Shown: positions 1-8,940 of the stretch, one piece after another
Layout of the letters: every line of letters starts with the position of its first letter
Position numbering within the stretch: the first letter of the stretch is position 1
NCBI RefSeq assembly: GCF_019343455.1
Contig: NZ_CP049362.1
Coordinates: 3,162,001-3,226,000, forward strand
Reading direction: 5' to 3'
Length of the DNA: 64,000 bases
DNA from: Alcaligenes ammonioxydans
Lineage (GTDB): Bacteria; Pseudomonadota; Gammaproteobacteria; Burkholderiales; Burkholderiaceae_B
Notes under the pieces: generated by a model
What the model was told of the DNA's origin: nothing
Database searches by the model: none
The model's input: the letters and a program-made list of their open reading frames with translations, nothing else
Translations under genes and position numbers: made by a program

Positions 1-211
1 GGCTCAGTGGGGTGAAGGCGTATTTGGAGCCCAGGCGGCGGCGCGCCACTATTTCAAGACTGATGCCGCCACCCTTAGCGCCATGCAGGCCGCCCGGCTG
101 GCAGGCATGCTCCCCAACCCAGCCTATTATGACAAAAACCGTAACAGCGCCTATTTGCAGTCGCGCACTCGCACCATCAGTCAACGCATGCGTCAAGTCG
201 CTATTCCCTGA
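1..211 (+). CDS. mtgA: Monofunctional peptidoglycan transglycosylase MtgA, C-terminal fragment
   Basis: Only the last 69 codons are present; the frame is open from base 2 to the TGA at 209-211, and the start lies outside the window. The residues GVFGAQAAARHYF and AARLAGMLPNP match the end of the GT51 glycosyltransferase fold, which polymerises lipid II into glycan strands at the periplasmic face of the inner membrane. The protein stops shortly after this fold with no transpeptidase domain, so the monofunctional enzyme MtgA fits better than a class A PBP. lptG follows 53 bp downstream on the same strand. Confidence 0.8.
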   Translation, partial: AQWGEGVFGAQAAARHYFKTDAATLSAMQAARLAGMLPNPAYYDKNRNSAYLQSRTRTISQRMRQVAIP

Positions 212-264
212 CTGCAATCCGCATTTTTGTTAAGCTAGCCACGTCTTTCCTGGGCCCTATTTTC

Positions 265-1425
265 ATGCGCACCGCTCGCCGCTATCTTGCTTCCGAAATC
301 TATCGCTCCAGCGCCGTGGTGCTGCTTGCACTGCTGGGCCTGTTCACCTTTTTCGCCCTGATCGAAGAACTGGACAAAGTCGGCTCCAAATTCACCCTGG
401 CCAATCTGTTCTACATCCAGGCGCTGGAATTGCCGACTCGTTTGTACGACCTGCTGCCCATTGGCTTGCTCATTGGCGCCACCCTGGCCCTGGCCAGCCT
501 TGCCCAACGCAATGAGCTGGTGATTCTGCGCGCCTCGGGGGTCAGCGGCCTGCATATGATGATGATGCTCTGGACCATTACCTTGCCACTGGTGGCCGGT
601 GCTTTTGTCCTGTCCGAGTATGTCACGCCCATGGCCGAGATCAAATCCAGCGAGCAAGGCATGGCCTTGCTGGGACGGTCGGGTAGCGGACGGCTGGAAA
701 GCGGCTATTGGTTCAAAGAGAACAATCCTCAAGGTGGAGTGCGCATCATCAACATTGCCAACCTGCAAGGCGACGGCAAAGTAAGTGATGTCAGCGTGTT
801 CGACTTCTCGGACGGACAACGCTTAAACGCCATGATGCAGGCACCGAGCGGGCAATTTCACAAAAACCAGCTGGACTTGCAAGACGTCACCGAAACGCAT
901 GTCAGCGAGCAGTCACACACCGTCCTGAGCCAGGACAAAGCCCCTGAGCAAGCGCTGGTGAAAATTGAAAAGCGCCCCACCCTGACGCTGACCACTACGC
1001 TAACCCCGGACCGACTGATCGCGCGCGTCGTCACGCCCGAACGCATGTCCATTCTGGATTTGAAGGACTATATTGGTTATCTGGACGCCAACAAACTGCA
1101 AACCAAACGTCAGGTTGTAGCGCTGTGGCGCAAAGTTGCCTATCCGTTCACCTTGCTGGTCATGATTACCATTGCCGCACCCATCGGCTTTATGCAGACA
1201 CGCCATGGCGGTGTGGGCACCAAGGTCTTTACCGGCATTTTACTGGGCGTGGGCTTTTTCATGATCAACCAGCTTGCCTTGAACGTGGCCATGCTCAGCA
1301 ATCTGGCACCCTGGGTCACCGCTCTGGTACCGAATCTGATCGCCATGGCGCTGGCCTTGAGCGCTCTTATCCTGATGGAAAACCGGCACAACCGGCGACG
1401 TCGCAAACCCAGTGCAACACATTAA
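265..1425 (+). CDS. lptG: LPS export ABC transporter permease LptG
   Basis: This 386-residue inner-membrane protein belongs to the LptF/LptG (YjgP/YjgQ) family, which with the LptB ATPase extracts lipopolysaccharide and passes it to LptC. The N-terminus (MRTARRYLASEIYRSS), hydrophobic segments near residues 15-35 and 60-80, and the segment ELVILRASGVSG (about 84-95) are typical of LptG. A periplasmic middle part is followed by three or four membrane spans from about residue 295. The usual partner lptF is not directly upstream; an mtgA end is there instead, so the pair is split or lptF lies further away. apaH starts 3 bp after the stop. Confidence 0.9.
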   Translation: MRTARRYLASEIYRSSAVVLLALLGLFTFFALIEELDKVGSKFTLANLFYIQALELPTRLYDLLPIGLLIGATLALASLAQRNELVILRASGVSGLHMMMMLWTITLPLVAGAFVLSEYVTPMAEIKSSEQGMALLGRSGSGRLESGYWFKENNPQGGVRIINIANLQGDGKVSDVSVFDFSDGQRLNAMMQAPSGQFHKNQLDLQDVTETHVSEQSHTVLSQDKAPEQALVKIEKRPTLTLTTTLTPDRLIARVVTPERMSILDLKDYIGYLDANKLQTKRQVVALWRKVAYPFTLLVMITIAAPIGFMQTRHGGVGTKVFTGILLGVGFFMINQLALNVAMLSNLAPWVTALVPNLIAMALALSALILMENRHNRRRRKPSATH

Positions 1426-1428
1426 ACC

Positions 1429-2265
1429 ATGTCTTTAGCTACTTCCCCTGCCATCTGGGCAATTGGTGATGTTCAGGGCTGCTGCCGCCCCCTGGACAGC
1501 TTGCTCGGCCATCCGGATGTGGCCGCTGACAGCCAGGCCACTTTCTGGTTTGCTGGCGATCTTGTCAACCGTGGCCCCGACTCTCTGGGTGCTCTGCGCC
1601 TGATTCGCTCCCTGGGGGAGCGCGCTGTTTGCGTGCTGGGTAACCATGACATTCACTGCCTGGCGGTTGCCGCCGGGGTACGTAAATCCAGCAAGCAAGA
1701 TACGCTGCAGGACTTGCTGGCTGCGCCCGACGCCCAGGAGCTACTGGACTGGTTGCGCCATCAGCCCCTGGCCCATTACGAACACGGGCATTTGATGGTT
1801 CATGCAGGGGTTCATCCAGCCTGGAGTCCCGAGCAGACACTGGAATATGCACAGGAGCTGGAAACATTGTTGCGTGCCGATGACTGGCAGCACACGATCA
1901 TCGAACTGTTTGGCAACAAACCGGATCGCTGGGAAGCAGGGCTCAAAGGCTACGACCGGCTACGCGCCATTGTCAGCACCCTGACCCGCATGCGCATGTG
2001 CGACGCAGCCGGACACATGGATTTCAAGCACAAAGGCGCCCCCGATGCCGAATCAGGCTTGCTGCCCTGGTATGAGTTACCGCAACGTGCCTGCGCTCAG
2101 GTGCCCATCATTTTTGGTCATTGGTCTACGCTGGGCTTGTTGAACACCCCTACGCTCATCAGCCTGGATACCGGTTGCGTCTGGGGCCGACAACTCAGTG
2201 CAGTCCGCCTGCAAGACCGGCACCTGGTTCAGATTCACTGCCCGGAAAGCAAAAAACCCGGTTAA
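1429..2265 (+). CDS. apaH: Bis(5'-nucleosyl)-tetraphosphatase, symmetrical
   Basis: ApaH hydrolyses diadenosine tetraphosphate to two ADP in the cytosol and also removes Np4 caps from RNA. The 278-residue length is nearly that of E. coli ApaH (280). The metallophosphoesterase signatures are visible in order: GDVQGC (about 13-18), GDLVNRGPDS (about 43-52), GNHDIH (about 71-76) and a histidine-rich end including FGHWSTLGL. It lies directly behind lptG, probably co-transcribed. Its last 4 bases overlap the end of the convergent acyltransferase gene. Confidence 0.95.
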   Translation: MSLATSPAIWAIGDVQGCCRPLDSLLGHPDVAADSQATFWFAGDLVNRGPDSLGALRLIRSLGERAVCVLGNHDIHCLAVAAGVRKSSKQDTLQDLLAAPDAQELLDWLRHQPLAHYEHGHLMVHAGVHPAWSPEQTLEYAQELETLLRADDWQHTIIELFGNKPDRWEAGLKGYDRLRAIVSTLTRMRMCDAAGHMDFKHKGAPDAESGLLPWYELPQRACAQVPIIFGHWSTLGLLNTPTLISLDTGCVWGRQLSAVRLQDRHLVQIHCPESKKPG

Positions 2266-3062
2266 CGCGCTGGGCCGGCGTCAGCAGCCGACTCGTGACA
2301 AACCACTGCGCGTATCCGCTCGCGGGCCTGATGGGCCGTTTGTGAGCGCCCCCATTGCGTGCAGGAGAGCGCGGGCATCACATCCAGAAAGTGGCAGTGC
2401 ACAGACACATGGCGAGCACTGAGCAGGACCCAGATGTTGCCTACCAGGGACTGCTCGCCCACAAAGGCAAAACGCTCACTGCGCCGTCCCTGATGCTCAA
2501 ACACCAGCGCCACAGGCTGAATATCCACATTCAGGCTGATCGCTGTCTCAAACAAGCTGGCATGAAACGGTCGCACCTCCCACCCCGTGGAGGTGGTGCC
2601 TTCGGGAAACAGACCTACCGCGTCGCCCCGTTCGAAACAAACCGCCATTTGCTGGCTAACAATCTGAATGGCCCGACGTTGGCCACGTTCAATGAACACC
2701 GTTCCCGCGCCAGCAACCAGCCAACCGATCACGGGCCAGCGACGGATATCACTTTTTGCAATGAAGGAAGTGCAGCGCACGCTGTTGAGCACAAAAATGT
2801 CCAACCATGAAATATGGTTGGACACATAAAGCACGGAGCGATCCTGAACCGCCTGACCATGCAGGATGACGCGCACACCGCAAATAGTCATCAACAGGCG
2901 GGACATGCGTAGCACCATCAGACGGCGTCCGCCGGAGCGCAAGACGGGAAAAAGCAGGCCAACACTGAACAGGCCGACCACAATCCACACGATCAGAGCG
3001 ACAGCACGCCAACTAAAACGAAATAAACTAATCAAAAGGCTGCAACCTTGTAGAGAGCTCAA
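2262..3062 (-). CDS. 1-acyl-sn-glycerol-3-phosphate acyltransferase family protein
   Basis: This is a PlsC-type acyltransferase of about 266 residues that would transfer an acyl chain to lysophosphatidate (or a related lysolipid) at the inner membrane. An N-terminal hydrophobic anchor (about 15-40) precedes the catalytic NHISWLD motif (NHx4D) and the FPEGTTSTG substrate motif. No ATG is available near the N-terminus: TTG at 3062, overlapping the TGA of ruvX, is the longest start, and a TTG at 3035 preceded by AAGG is an alternative. It follows ruvX closely and is probably the last gene of a yqgE-ruvX-plsC unit. Whether it is the main PlsC or a paralogue cannot be told from the sequence. Confidence 0.85.
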   Translation of the reverse strand: MSSLQGCSLLISLFRFSWRAVALIVWIVVGLFSVGLLFPVLRSGGRRLMVLRMSRLLMTICGVRVILHGQAVQDRSVLYVSNHISWLDIFVLNSVRCTSFIAKSDIRRWPVIGWLVAGAGTVFIERGQRRAIQIVSQQMAVCFERGDAVGLFPEGTTSTGWEVRPFHASLFETAISLNVDIQPVALVFEHQGRRSERFAFVGEQSLVGNIWVLLSARHVSVHCHFLDVMPALSCTQWGRSQTAHQARERIRAVVCHESAADAGPAR

Positions 3063-3490
3063 GCCGCAGGCAGGCTATCCAGATATCGCTGCAGGATCAC
3101 GCACGCTGCCATGGCATCATCATCGTCATTATTGCCCAGCAATTCTTGAGCCTCCATGCTGGAGCCCCGCTCATCGACCAGGTCTACCGCAACGCCATAA
3201 CGACCGTGCAACTGGTTGGCAAAACGTCGACACCGCAGCGAAGCATACTGTTCGCCACCGTCCAGGGTCAAAGGCAAGCCGACCACAACCCGATCGGGCT
3301 GCCATTCCTTGAGTAAAGCCTCAATAGCCGCAAAGCGCTGCTCCCGTGTAACGGGCCGCAAAATCGTATAAGGCCGGGCCTGACGCGTCAAGGTATTGCC
3401 CAATGCAACGCCAATTTTTTTCAGGCCATAGTCAAAAGCCAGCAAGGTCTGTGCCGAGCTGGCCGTTGATGGTGTGTCGTGTTCAGGCAT
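3059..3490 (-). CDS. ruvX: Putative pre-16S rRNA nuclease / Holliday junction resolvase-like RuvX
   Basis: YqgF/RuvX proteins have an RNase H-like fold and are implicated in 5' maturation of 16S rRNA. The segment LLAFDYGLKKIGVALGN carries the first catalytic Asp, VVVGLPLTLDG the middle motif and VDLVDERGSS the acidic motif near residue 100, all as in the family. From ATG 3490 the product has 143 residues, close to E. coli YqgF (138); a GTG at 3502 is a longer alternative. It overlaps yqgE by 8 bp, the gene order seen in many proteobacteria. Confidence 0.92.
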   Translation of the reverse strand: MPEHDTPSTASSAQTLLAFDYGLKKIGVALGNTLTRQARPYTILRPVTREQRFAAIEALLKEWQPDRVVVGLPLTLDGGEQYASLRCRRFANQLHGRYGVAVDLVDERGSSMEAQELLGNNDDDDAMAACVILQRYLDSLPAA

Positions 3491-4073
3491 GGCCTGCCGC
3501 ACCTGTCAGAGTAAAAGGACTGATTCCCAACAGGGCCAGGGCGCGATCATACCGCTCCCCAACAGGCGTGGAAAACAAGATTTCATGAGTCGCCTTGATG
3601 CTCAGCCAGGCATTATCGGCCATCTCGCTTTCCAGCTGACCGGCGCCCCATCCGGCATAACCCAGGGTCACCAGCATGTGGACCGGTCCCTTTCCCTGTG
3701 CCACATCCTGCAAGACATCGCGGGATGTGGTCAGGGTCAGATCGCCCACCCCCAGGCTGGAGGTATAGGTTTTATCCGAGTCATGCAGCACAAAGCCGCG
3801 ATCCGTCTGTACCGGCCCACCGAAGTACACCGAGGTTCCGGCCAGATCGGCGCGTTTATCCACATCAACCTCGATGCGCGACAACAGCTCAACCAGACTC
3901 AGATCTGTTGGTCGATTGATGACCAGGCCCAAAGCACCTTGTTCATTATGTTCACAGACATAAATCACCGTGTCGGCCAAGCTGCCCGATACCACACCGG
4001 GCATGGCAAGTAACAGGTGGTGCGTAAGATTAGCGCTTTCTTGGATTAGCGGGGACTGGCTAGTGGCACTCAT
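3483..4073 (-). CDS. YqgE/AlgH family protein
   Basis: This 196-residue protein belongs to the conserved UPF0301 (YqgE/AlgH) family, whose biochemical role is unknown. Typical segments are LTHHLLLAMPGV, HNEQGALGLVINRPT and VYFGGPVQTDRGFVLH. The ATG at 4073 was chosen because GGGAGG lies 5 bp upstream; the GTG at 4079 has no such site. It heads the leftward yqgE-ruvX-plsC group, with 8 bp of overlap into ruvX. Confidence 0.9.
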   Translation of the reverse strand: MSATSQSPLIQESANLTHHLLLAMPGVVSGSLADTVIYVCEHNEQGALGLVINRPTDLSLVELLSRIEVDVDKRADLAGTSVYFGGPVQTDRGFVLHDSDKTYTSSLGVGDLTLTTSRDVLQDVAQGKGPVHMLVTLGYAGWGAGQLESEMADNAWLSIKATHEILFSTPVGERYDRALALLGISPFTLTGAAGHA

Positions 4074-4116
4074 ACACACCTCCCGTCAAAACAAACCACC
4101 TTGGAACCTGAAATGA

Positions 4117-4281
4117 TCACACCTGGATCATTTCGAAGTCTTCCTTACGAGCGCCGCATTCGGGACAGACCCAGTTTGGAGGGACATCTTCCCAACGTGT
4201 GCCCGGTGCAATGCCTTCTTCAGGCAAACCCGTTTCTTCATCATAAATCCAGCCGCAAATCAGGCACATCCACGTACGCAT
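4117..4281 (-). CDS. Rubredoxin
   Basis: This 54-residue iron protein shows the two rubredoxin knuckles, CLICGWIYDE near the N-terminus and CPECGARKEDF near the C-terminus, giving the four cysteines that hold one Fe atom. It acts as a small cytosolic electron carrier. The start at 4281 (MRTWMCLICG) gives the normal family length; the frame stays open upstream to 4335 but that extension has no similarity. It faces the ThiD-like gene. A rubredoxin next to thi and hemL genes is a common betaproteobacterial arrangement (from memory). Confidence 0.93.
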   Translation of the reverse strand: MRTWMCLICGWIYDEETGLPEEGIAPGTRWEDVPPNWVCPECGARKEDFEMIQV

Positions 4282-4421
4282 AGTATTCCTACTGTATTTG
4301 TAAACATAGTCCGATCCGCGTGCAAATCGGGGCAATCCATTAAAATGGGGTTCATATTACTAAATTACTCAACCCGTGACATCCAGAGCCTTGTCGGCCC
4401 TGCCGGTGTATCCAAGATAAG

Positions 4422-5231
4422 ATGGCTGCTGAAATCAAAAATTCAAGTCCTGCCCTGGCGCTCGTGCTGGCCCCTTATGATCCCAGTGGCGGCGCCCATC
4501 TGCCGGCAGATGCTCTCACTGGTGCCCGTCTGGGCTGCCATATCGTCAGTGTGCCCACCGCCTTGCTGGTACGCGACAGCGCGCAGCAGGAAAACATCCA
4601 GACGCTGGCCGAGGACATCGCCGATGACCAGGCACGTTGCCTGCTGGAAGACATGAACATTCAGGCCATCAAGTGCGGCCCCGTTTACAGTCCTGAAATC
4701 GCCAGCATGGTTGCCGAGCTGTGTTCCGACTACCCGGAGCTGCCTTTGGTCCTGCACCTGAGCGCCATGCCCACTGGCCTGGACGAGCTGGACGCGGACG
4801 ACGCCCTGGACGCCAGTTTACGCCTGCTTTTACCACTGAGCTCCTTATTGTTGATCGACCACCCCAGCCTGGAGCGCTGGCAGGCCGACGAGCTGTTGGG
4901 CGACACGCCCGACGCCGTGGAAACCTTGCTGAACAATGGGGCCAATGCCGTGCTGGTGACGGGCGTACCGGGCACAGCCGGGCAATGGCACACCCGTTTC
5001 CAGGGTCATCATGGCCGTCTGGATTACAGCATGCCGCTCGATGGTGGCGTGCGTCAGCAGGATATCGACAGTTTGCTGGCTACAGCCTGCCTGAGCTTTC
5101 TGGCCCAGGGTCATGAGCTGGATAACGCGGTAGAATCAGCCTTGTTGCACCTGCAGGAACGTGCCGGTGACACTTTTCAGCCCGGTATGGGCCACCGCCT
5201 GTTCAACCCTGTTGCTCCCCAAAATGACTGA
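4422..5231 (+). CDS. ThiD-like phosphomethylpyrimidine kinase family protein, probably catalytically degenerate
   Basis: The 269-residue product has the ribokinase-like ThiD fold: the N-terminal YDPSGGAHLPAD matches the ThiD signature DPSGGAGIQAD, and the ending GMGHRLFNP is ThiD-like. However, the GTGCT anion-hole and catalytic-cysteine motif is replaced by a segment around DGGVRQQDIDSLL, and the TPN motif by DHPS. ThiD normally phosphorylates HMP and HMP-P for thiamine synthesis; this copy may have lost that activity or changed role. It overlaps thiE by 8 bp, so the two are translationally coupled. Confidence 0.75.
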   Translation: MAAEIKNSSPALALVLAPYDPSGGAHLPADALTGARLGCHIVSVPTALLVRDSAQQENIQTLAEDIADDQARCLLEDMNIQAIKCGPVYSPEIASMVAELCSDYPELPLVLHLSAMPTGLDELDADDALDASLRLLLPLSSLLLIDHPSLERWQADELLGDTPDAVETLLNNGANAVLVTGVPGTAGQWHTRFQGHHGRLDYSMPLDGGVRQQDIDSLLATACLSFLAQGHELDNAVESALLHLQERAGDTFQPGMGHRLFNPVAPQND

Positions 5232-5910
5232 CGCCACCTCCCTGCGCTTTCCTGCCGGTCTTTACGGCATTACTCCCGAATGGGACGACACAGCCCGCCT
5301 GCTGAACGCAGTGCGCGCCGCTCACGAGGGTGGTTTGCAGGTCTTGCAGTTTCGCCGCAAAAACGGCCCGGAACCCATCCGCCAGCAACAACTCAAAGAG
5401 TTGGTCAAGCTGTGCCTGTCTTTGGATCTGCCGCTCTTGGTCAACGATCACTGGAGTTGGGCGCAAGAGTTTGATGTGCAAGGCGCGCACCTGGGCAAAA
5501 GCGATGGCGACCTGAGGCAGGCACGCCAGGCTCTGGGACCGCAAGCCCTGCTGGGACGCTCGTGCTACAACAGTCTGGACCTGGCGCGCCAGGCTCTGGC
5601 TGACGATGCAGACTACATTGCCTTTGGTGCCATGTATCCGTCCAGCGTCAAACCCGAAGCGCCCCCGGCAGAACTGGATACCTTGCGACAAGCACGACAG
5701 CTTTGCCAAGAACAAGAACACGAGGGACGGCGTGCCGCCATTGTGGCCATCGGCGGCATCACACCCGAGAAAATGCCCGAACTGCTGCAAGCAGGCGTCG
5801 ATAGCGTTGCCGTTATCAGCAGCCTGTTTGAGACCAGCGATATACGCGCCACGGCGCAACGCTTTACCGACTACTTTCACGCCCAGGCCCCCTCGCGCTT
5901 TATGCGCTGA
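5224..5910 (+). CDS. thiE: Thiamine-phosphate synthase
   Basis: ThiE joins HMP-pyrophosphate and thiazole phosphate to make thiamine phosphate. The 228-residue TIM-barrel protein shows LYGITPEW at the start, LQFRRKNG (family QLRDK), LLVNDHW followed by [20 protein letters not shown] and [12 protein letters not shown]. The ATG at 5224 was chosen because it starts the barrel and overlaps the ThiD-like stop; the frame is open further upstream to 5161 but that part reads through the upstream gene. hemL follows 43 bp downstream. Confidence 0.9.
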   Translation: MTDATSLRFPAGLYGITPEWDDTARLLNAVRAAHEGGLQVLQFRRKNGPEPIRQQQLKELVKLCLSLDLPLLVNDHWSWAQEFDVQGAHLGKSDGDLRQARQALGPQALLGRSCYNSLDLARQALADDADYIAFGAMYPSSVKPEAPPAELDTLRQARQLCQEQEHEGRRAAIVAIGGITPEKMPELLQAGVDSVAVISSLFETSDIRATAQRFTDYFHAQAPSRFMR

Positions 5911-5953
5911 TCTTTTGCCTGGCCCCGACCTTTTACCTCTGGATTTTTGCCTC

Positions 5954-7237
5954 ATGTCCCGTAATTCCGAACTTTTTGAACGTGCCTGCAAAGTCATCCC
6001 CGGCGGCGTCAACTCGCCCGTCCGCGCCTTCGGTTCTGTGGGTGGCACACCTTGTTTTATCGAACGCGCCCAAGGCCCTTACATCTGGGATGCAGACGGC
6101 CAGCGATACACGGACTACGTGGGTTCCTGGGGCCCGGCCATTCTGGGCCACTCCGATCCGGACGTGATCAAAGCGGTACAGGACGCTGCCGTACACGGCC
6201 TGTCCTATGGGGCGCCCACCGAAGGCGAAGTGGTTCTGGCCGAAACGCTGACCAAGATGCTGCCATCCATCGAGCAGGTTCGTCTGGTCAGCTCGGGCAC
6301 CGAGGCCACCATGAGCGCCATTCGTCTGGCCCGTGGCTTTACCGGCCGCAACACCATCATCAAATTCGAAGGCTGCTACCATGGCCACGCCGACAGCCTG
6401 CTGGTCAAAGCCGGCTCCGGCTTGCTGACCTTTGGCAACCCCACCTCCGCCGGCGTGCCGGCCGAGTTTGTCGGTCACACCCTGGTTCTGGACTACAACG
6501 ATCTGGACGCCGTGCGCGATGCCTTCAAACAGAAAGGCAGCGAAATCGCCTGCGTTATCGTTGAGCCCTTTGCCGGCAATATGAACCTGGTCCGCCCAGC
6601 CCCCGGTTTCCTGGAAGGCTTGCGCGAGCTATGTACCGAGTATGGCGCCGTGCTGATTTTTGACGAGGTCATGACAGGCTTTCGCGTGGGCCCGCAAGGC
6701 GTACAAGGCCTGACCGGCATTCGTCCTGACCTGACCACACTGGCTAAAGTGATTGGTGGTGGCATGCCCGTAGGCGCTTTTGGTGGTCGCCGCGACATCA
6801 TGCAATGCGTGGCTCCCGTCGGTGGCGTTTACCAGGCAGGCACCCTATCCGGTAACCCTGTTGCTGTCGCTGCGGGGCTGGCAACCTTGAAGAAACTGGC
6901 TCAACCCGGTTTCTATGACACCCTCACAGCCAACACAGCCAACCTGATCCAGGGCCTGAAGACCGCAGCACAAGAAGCAGGCGTTCCTTTTACGGCAGAC
7001 CATCAGGGCGGCCTGTTCGGCATCTACTTCAGCGAAAACGTTCCTACGTCCCTGGCCGAGGTCTCGGCTGGCGACATCGAACGCTTCAAGCAGTTCTTCC
7101 ACGCCATGCTGGACAAGGGGGTGTACTTTGCCCCCTCAGCCTTTGAAGCCGGTTTTGTGTCGGTGCAGCATACCGCCGATATTACCGACGCGACGGTGCA
7201 AGCCGCCCGTGAGGTCTTTGCCTCCTTCAAGAACTAG
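5954..7237 (+). CDS. hemL: Glutamate-1-semialdehyde 2,1-aminomutase
   Basis: HemL converts glutamate-1-semialdehyde to 5-aminolevulinate with PLP, the second step of the C5 route to haem. The product from ATG 5954 has 427 residues, the normal length. Visible landmarks are [15 protein letters not shown] at the N-terminus, [15 protein letters not shown], the DEVMTGFR motif and the PLP-lysine region [16 protein letters not shown]. The frame remains open upstream to 5606 inside thiE, which is not coding. A strong terminator follows 12 bp after the stop. Confidence 0.96.
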   Translation: MSRNSELFERACKVIPGGVNSPVRAFGSVGGTPCFIERAQGPYIWDADGQRYTDYVGSWGPAILGHSDPDVIKAVQDAAVHGLSYGAPTEGEVVLAETLTKMLPSIEQVRLVSSGTEATMSAIRLARGFTGRNTIIKFEGCYHGHADSLLVKAGSGLLTFGNPTSAGVPAEFVGHTLVLDYNDLDAVRDAFKQKGSEIACVIVEPFAGNMNLVRPAPGFLEGLRELCTEYGAVLIFDEVMTGFRVGPQGVQGLTGIRPDLTTLAKVIGGGMPVGAFGGRRDIMQCVAPVGGVYQAGTLSGNPVAVAAGLATLKKLAQPGFYDTLTANTANLIQGLKTAAQEAGVPFTADHQGGLFGIYFSENVPTSLAEVSAGDIERFKQFFHAMLDKGVYFAPSAFEAGFVSVQHTADITDATVQAAREVFASFKN

Positions 7238-7249
7238 TACGCCGGATGC

Positions 7250-7281
7250 AAAAAAGCGGGCCTGAGCCCGCTTTTTTTTTC
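7250..7281. terminator. Bidirectional Rho-independent terminator between hemL and the CoA ligase
   Basis: AAAAAAGCGGGC, a short CTGA loop and GCCCGCTTTTTTTTT form a perfect GC stem flanked by an A-run on the left and a T-run on the right. It can therefore stop transcription from both convergent genes. Confidence 0.9.
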
Positions 7282-7290
7282 CTGAAAGAA

Positions 7291-8940
7291 TCAATGCTGT
7301 GCCATTTGGCGCAGCACAAATCGCTGCAACTTCCCTGTCTCGGTCCGAGGCAAAGAAGTCACAAACTCAATCGCGCGTGGGTACTTGTAAGGCGCGGCAT
7401 TCTCTTTCACAAAATCCTGCAGCTTCTTTTTCAAGTCATCGCTGGGCGTAAAGCCAGGCTTGAGCACGATGAAAGCCTGCACGATCTGGCCCCGTTCTTC
7501 ATCCGCGGCGCCTACCACTCCACACTCTGCCACCGCCTCATGTTTGAGCAAGGTGCCCTCCACCTCCGGGCCGGCAATGTTGTAGCCCGAAGAAACAATC
7601 ATGTCGTCGTTACGGGCCTGATAGTAAAGGTAGCCGTCCTCGTCCATCTTGAAGGTATCACCCGGGAAGTTCCAGCCGCCCTGGACAAACTGCTTCTGAC
7701 GTTCGTCGTTCAAATACTTGCAACCGGTGGGGCCTTTGACCGCCAGGCGTCCCACCGTGCCCACCGGCACCGGATTCAGATCATCATCCAGAATCGTGGC
7801 GACATACCCAGGCACCACCTGACCAATGGCACCGGGGCGCACTTTCTCGGGCGGGCTGGATACGTACACGTGAATCATCTCCGTGCCGCCTATGCCATCG
7901 GTCATCTCAATGCCGCTGGCCTGCTTCCAGAGCTGGCGGGTTGCATCGGGCAACGCTTCTCCTGCCGATACGGTGGCCCGCAAACTGGCCAGAGAATAAC
8001 GATCCACCAAACCGGCCATCTGACGATAAAAAGTAGGCGCCGTAAAGCTCATGGTCACCTTAAAGCGGTCAATCATGCCCAGCAGGTCCGAAGGTGTCAG
8101 TCGCTCCAGCAAGACGGTAGAGGCCCCCACCCGCAGTGGAAAGCAAAGCAGACCACCCAGACCAAAGGTAAAAGCCAAAGGCGGAGTACCACACACCACG
8201 TCATCCGGTGTCAAACGCAATACATGGCGGGAAAAGGTATCGCACATCGCCAGCACATCACGATGAAAATGCATGCAGCCCTTGGGCTGACCGGTCGTGC
8301 CGCTGGTGAACGCAATCAGGCACACATCATCAGCCGCCGTATCGCACGCCGTGAAATCCTCAGGTTTGTCAGCCAACAAGGCCTCCAGACCCTGGGCGCT
8401 CTCATCGTTAAAGCACAGCAGTTGCTTCAGGACAGGGGTGTAGGAATCATGAGCGGCATCCATGCAATGCTCCAACTCCTGACGCAGACGCTCATCGCAC
8501 AGAGCGGCATGAATCTGGGCCTTGTCCAAAATGGTCTTGAGCTCCACCGCACGCAGCAAAGGCATGGTGGGGACGGTAACCAGACCCGCCTTGATACTGG
8601 CCAGCCAGCAGGCCGCCATCATGGGGTTGTTGGGACCGCGCAGCAATACCCGGTTGCCGGGCACCAGTTTCATGTCCTCAAGCAGAACATGCGCAATACG
8701 ATTGGTCAGCACGTCCAGCTCTTTGTAGGTCAGACTGCGATTTTCCTCGCCCTGAGCCCACTGTATGGCCACGCGGTCACCATGCCCTGCTGCGACCTGC
8801 TCCCCCAACAGCGCCACGGCGCAATTGAAACGAGCGGGGTAGTCCACATCCGGATTTCCCTCCAGCAACATGTCTGGCCACCACTCCATGGGGGGCAGAT
8901 TGTCGCGTGCAAAGGTATCAAGGTGCGCTGAACGTTCCAT
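7291..8940 (-). CDS. AMP-dependent aryl-CoA ligase (2-aminobenzoate/benzoate-CoA ligase-like)
   Basis: This 549-residue ANL-superfamily enzyme activates a carboxylic acid as an acyl-AMP and then a CoA thioester. The N-terminus AHLDTFARDNLPP resembles 2-aminobenzoate-CoA ligases. The P-loop-like core LIAFTSGTTGQPKGC, the motif GIGGTEMIHVYVSS, YYQARNDDMIVSSGYNI and the C-terminal catalytic-lysine region LPRTETGKLQRF are all present. A good Shine-Dalgarno (GGAGATAAGG) precedes the ATG. It is divergent from a MarR regulator, as in many aromatic-acid loci. The substrate is inferred from family resemblance only. Confidence 0.85.
   Translation of the reverse strand: MERSAHLDTFARDNLPPMEWWPDMLLEGNPDVDYPARFNCAVALLGEQVAAGHGDRVAIQWAQGEENRSLTYKELDVLTNRIAHVLLEDMKLVPGNRVLLRGPNNPMMAACWLASIKAGLVTVPTMPLLRAVELKTILDKAQIHAALCDERLRQELEHCMDAAHDSYTPVLKQLLCFNDESAQGLEALLADKPEDFTACDTAADDVCLIAFTSGTTGQPKGCMHFHRDVLAMCDTFSRHVLRLTPDDVVCGTPPLAFTFGLGGLLCFPLRVGASTVLLERLTPSDLLGMIDRFKVTMSFTAPTFYRQMAGLVDRYSLASLRATVSAGEALPDATRQLWKQASGIEMTDGIGGTEMIHVYVSSPPEKVRPGAIGQVVPGYVATILDDDLNPVPVGTVGRLAVKGPTGCKYLNDERQKQFVQGGWNFPGDTFKMDEDGYLYYQARNDDMIVSSGYNIAGPEVEGTLLKHEAVAECGVVGAADEERGQIVQAFIVLKPGFTPSDDLKKKLQDFVKENAAPYKYPRAIEFVTSLPRTETGKLQRFVLRQMAQH

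Noticed and set aside
7246..8931. 561-codon open frame on the plus strand
   Set aside because: It is the antisense shadow of the aryl-CoA ligase; the translation has no family resemblance and is rich in His and Gln, as expected from the reverse of a GC-rich gene.
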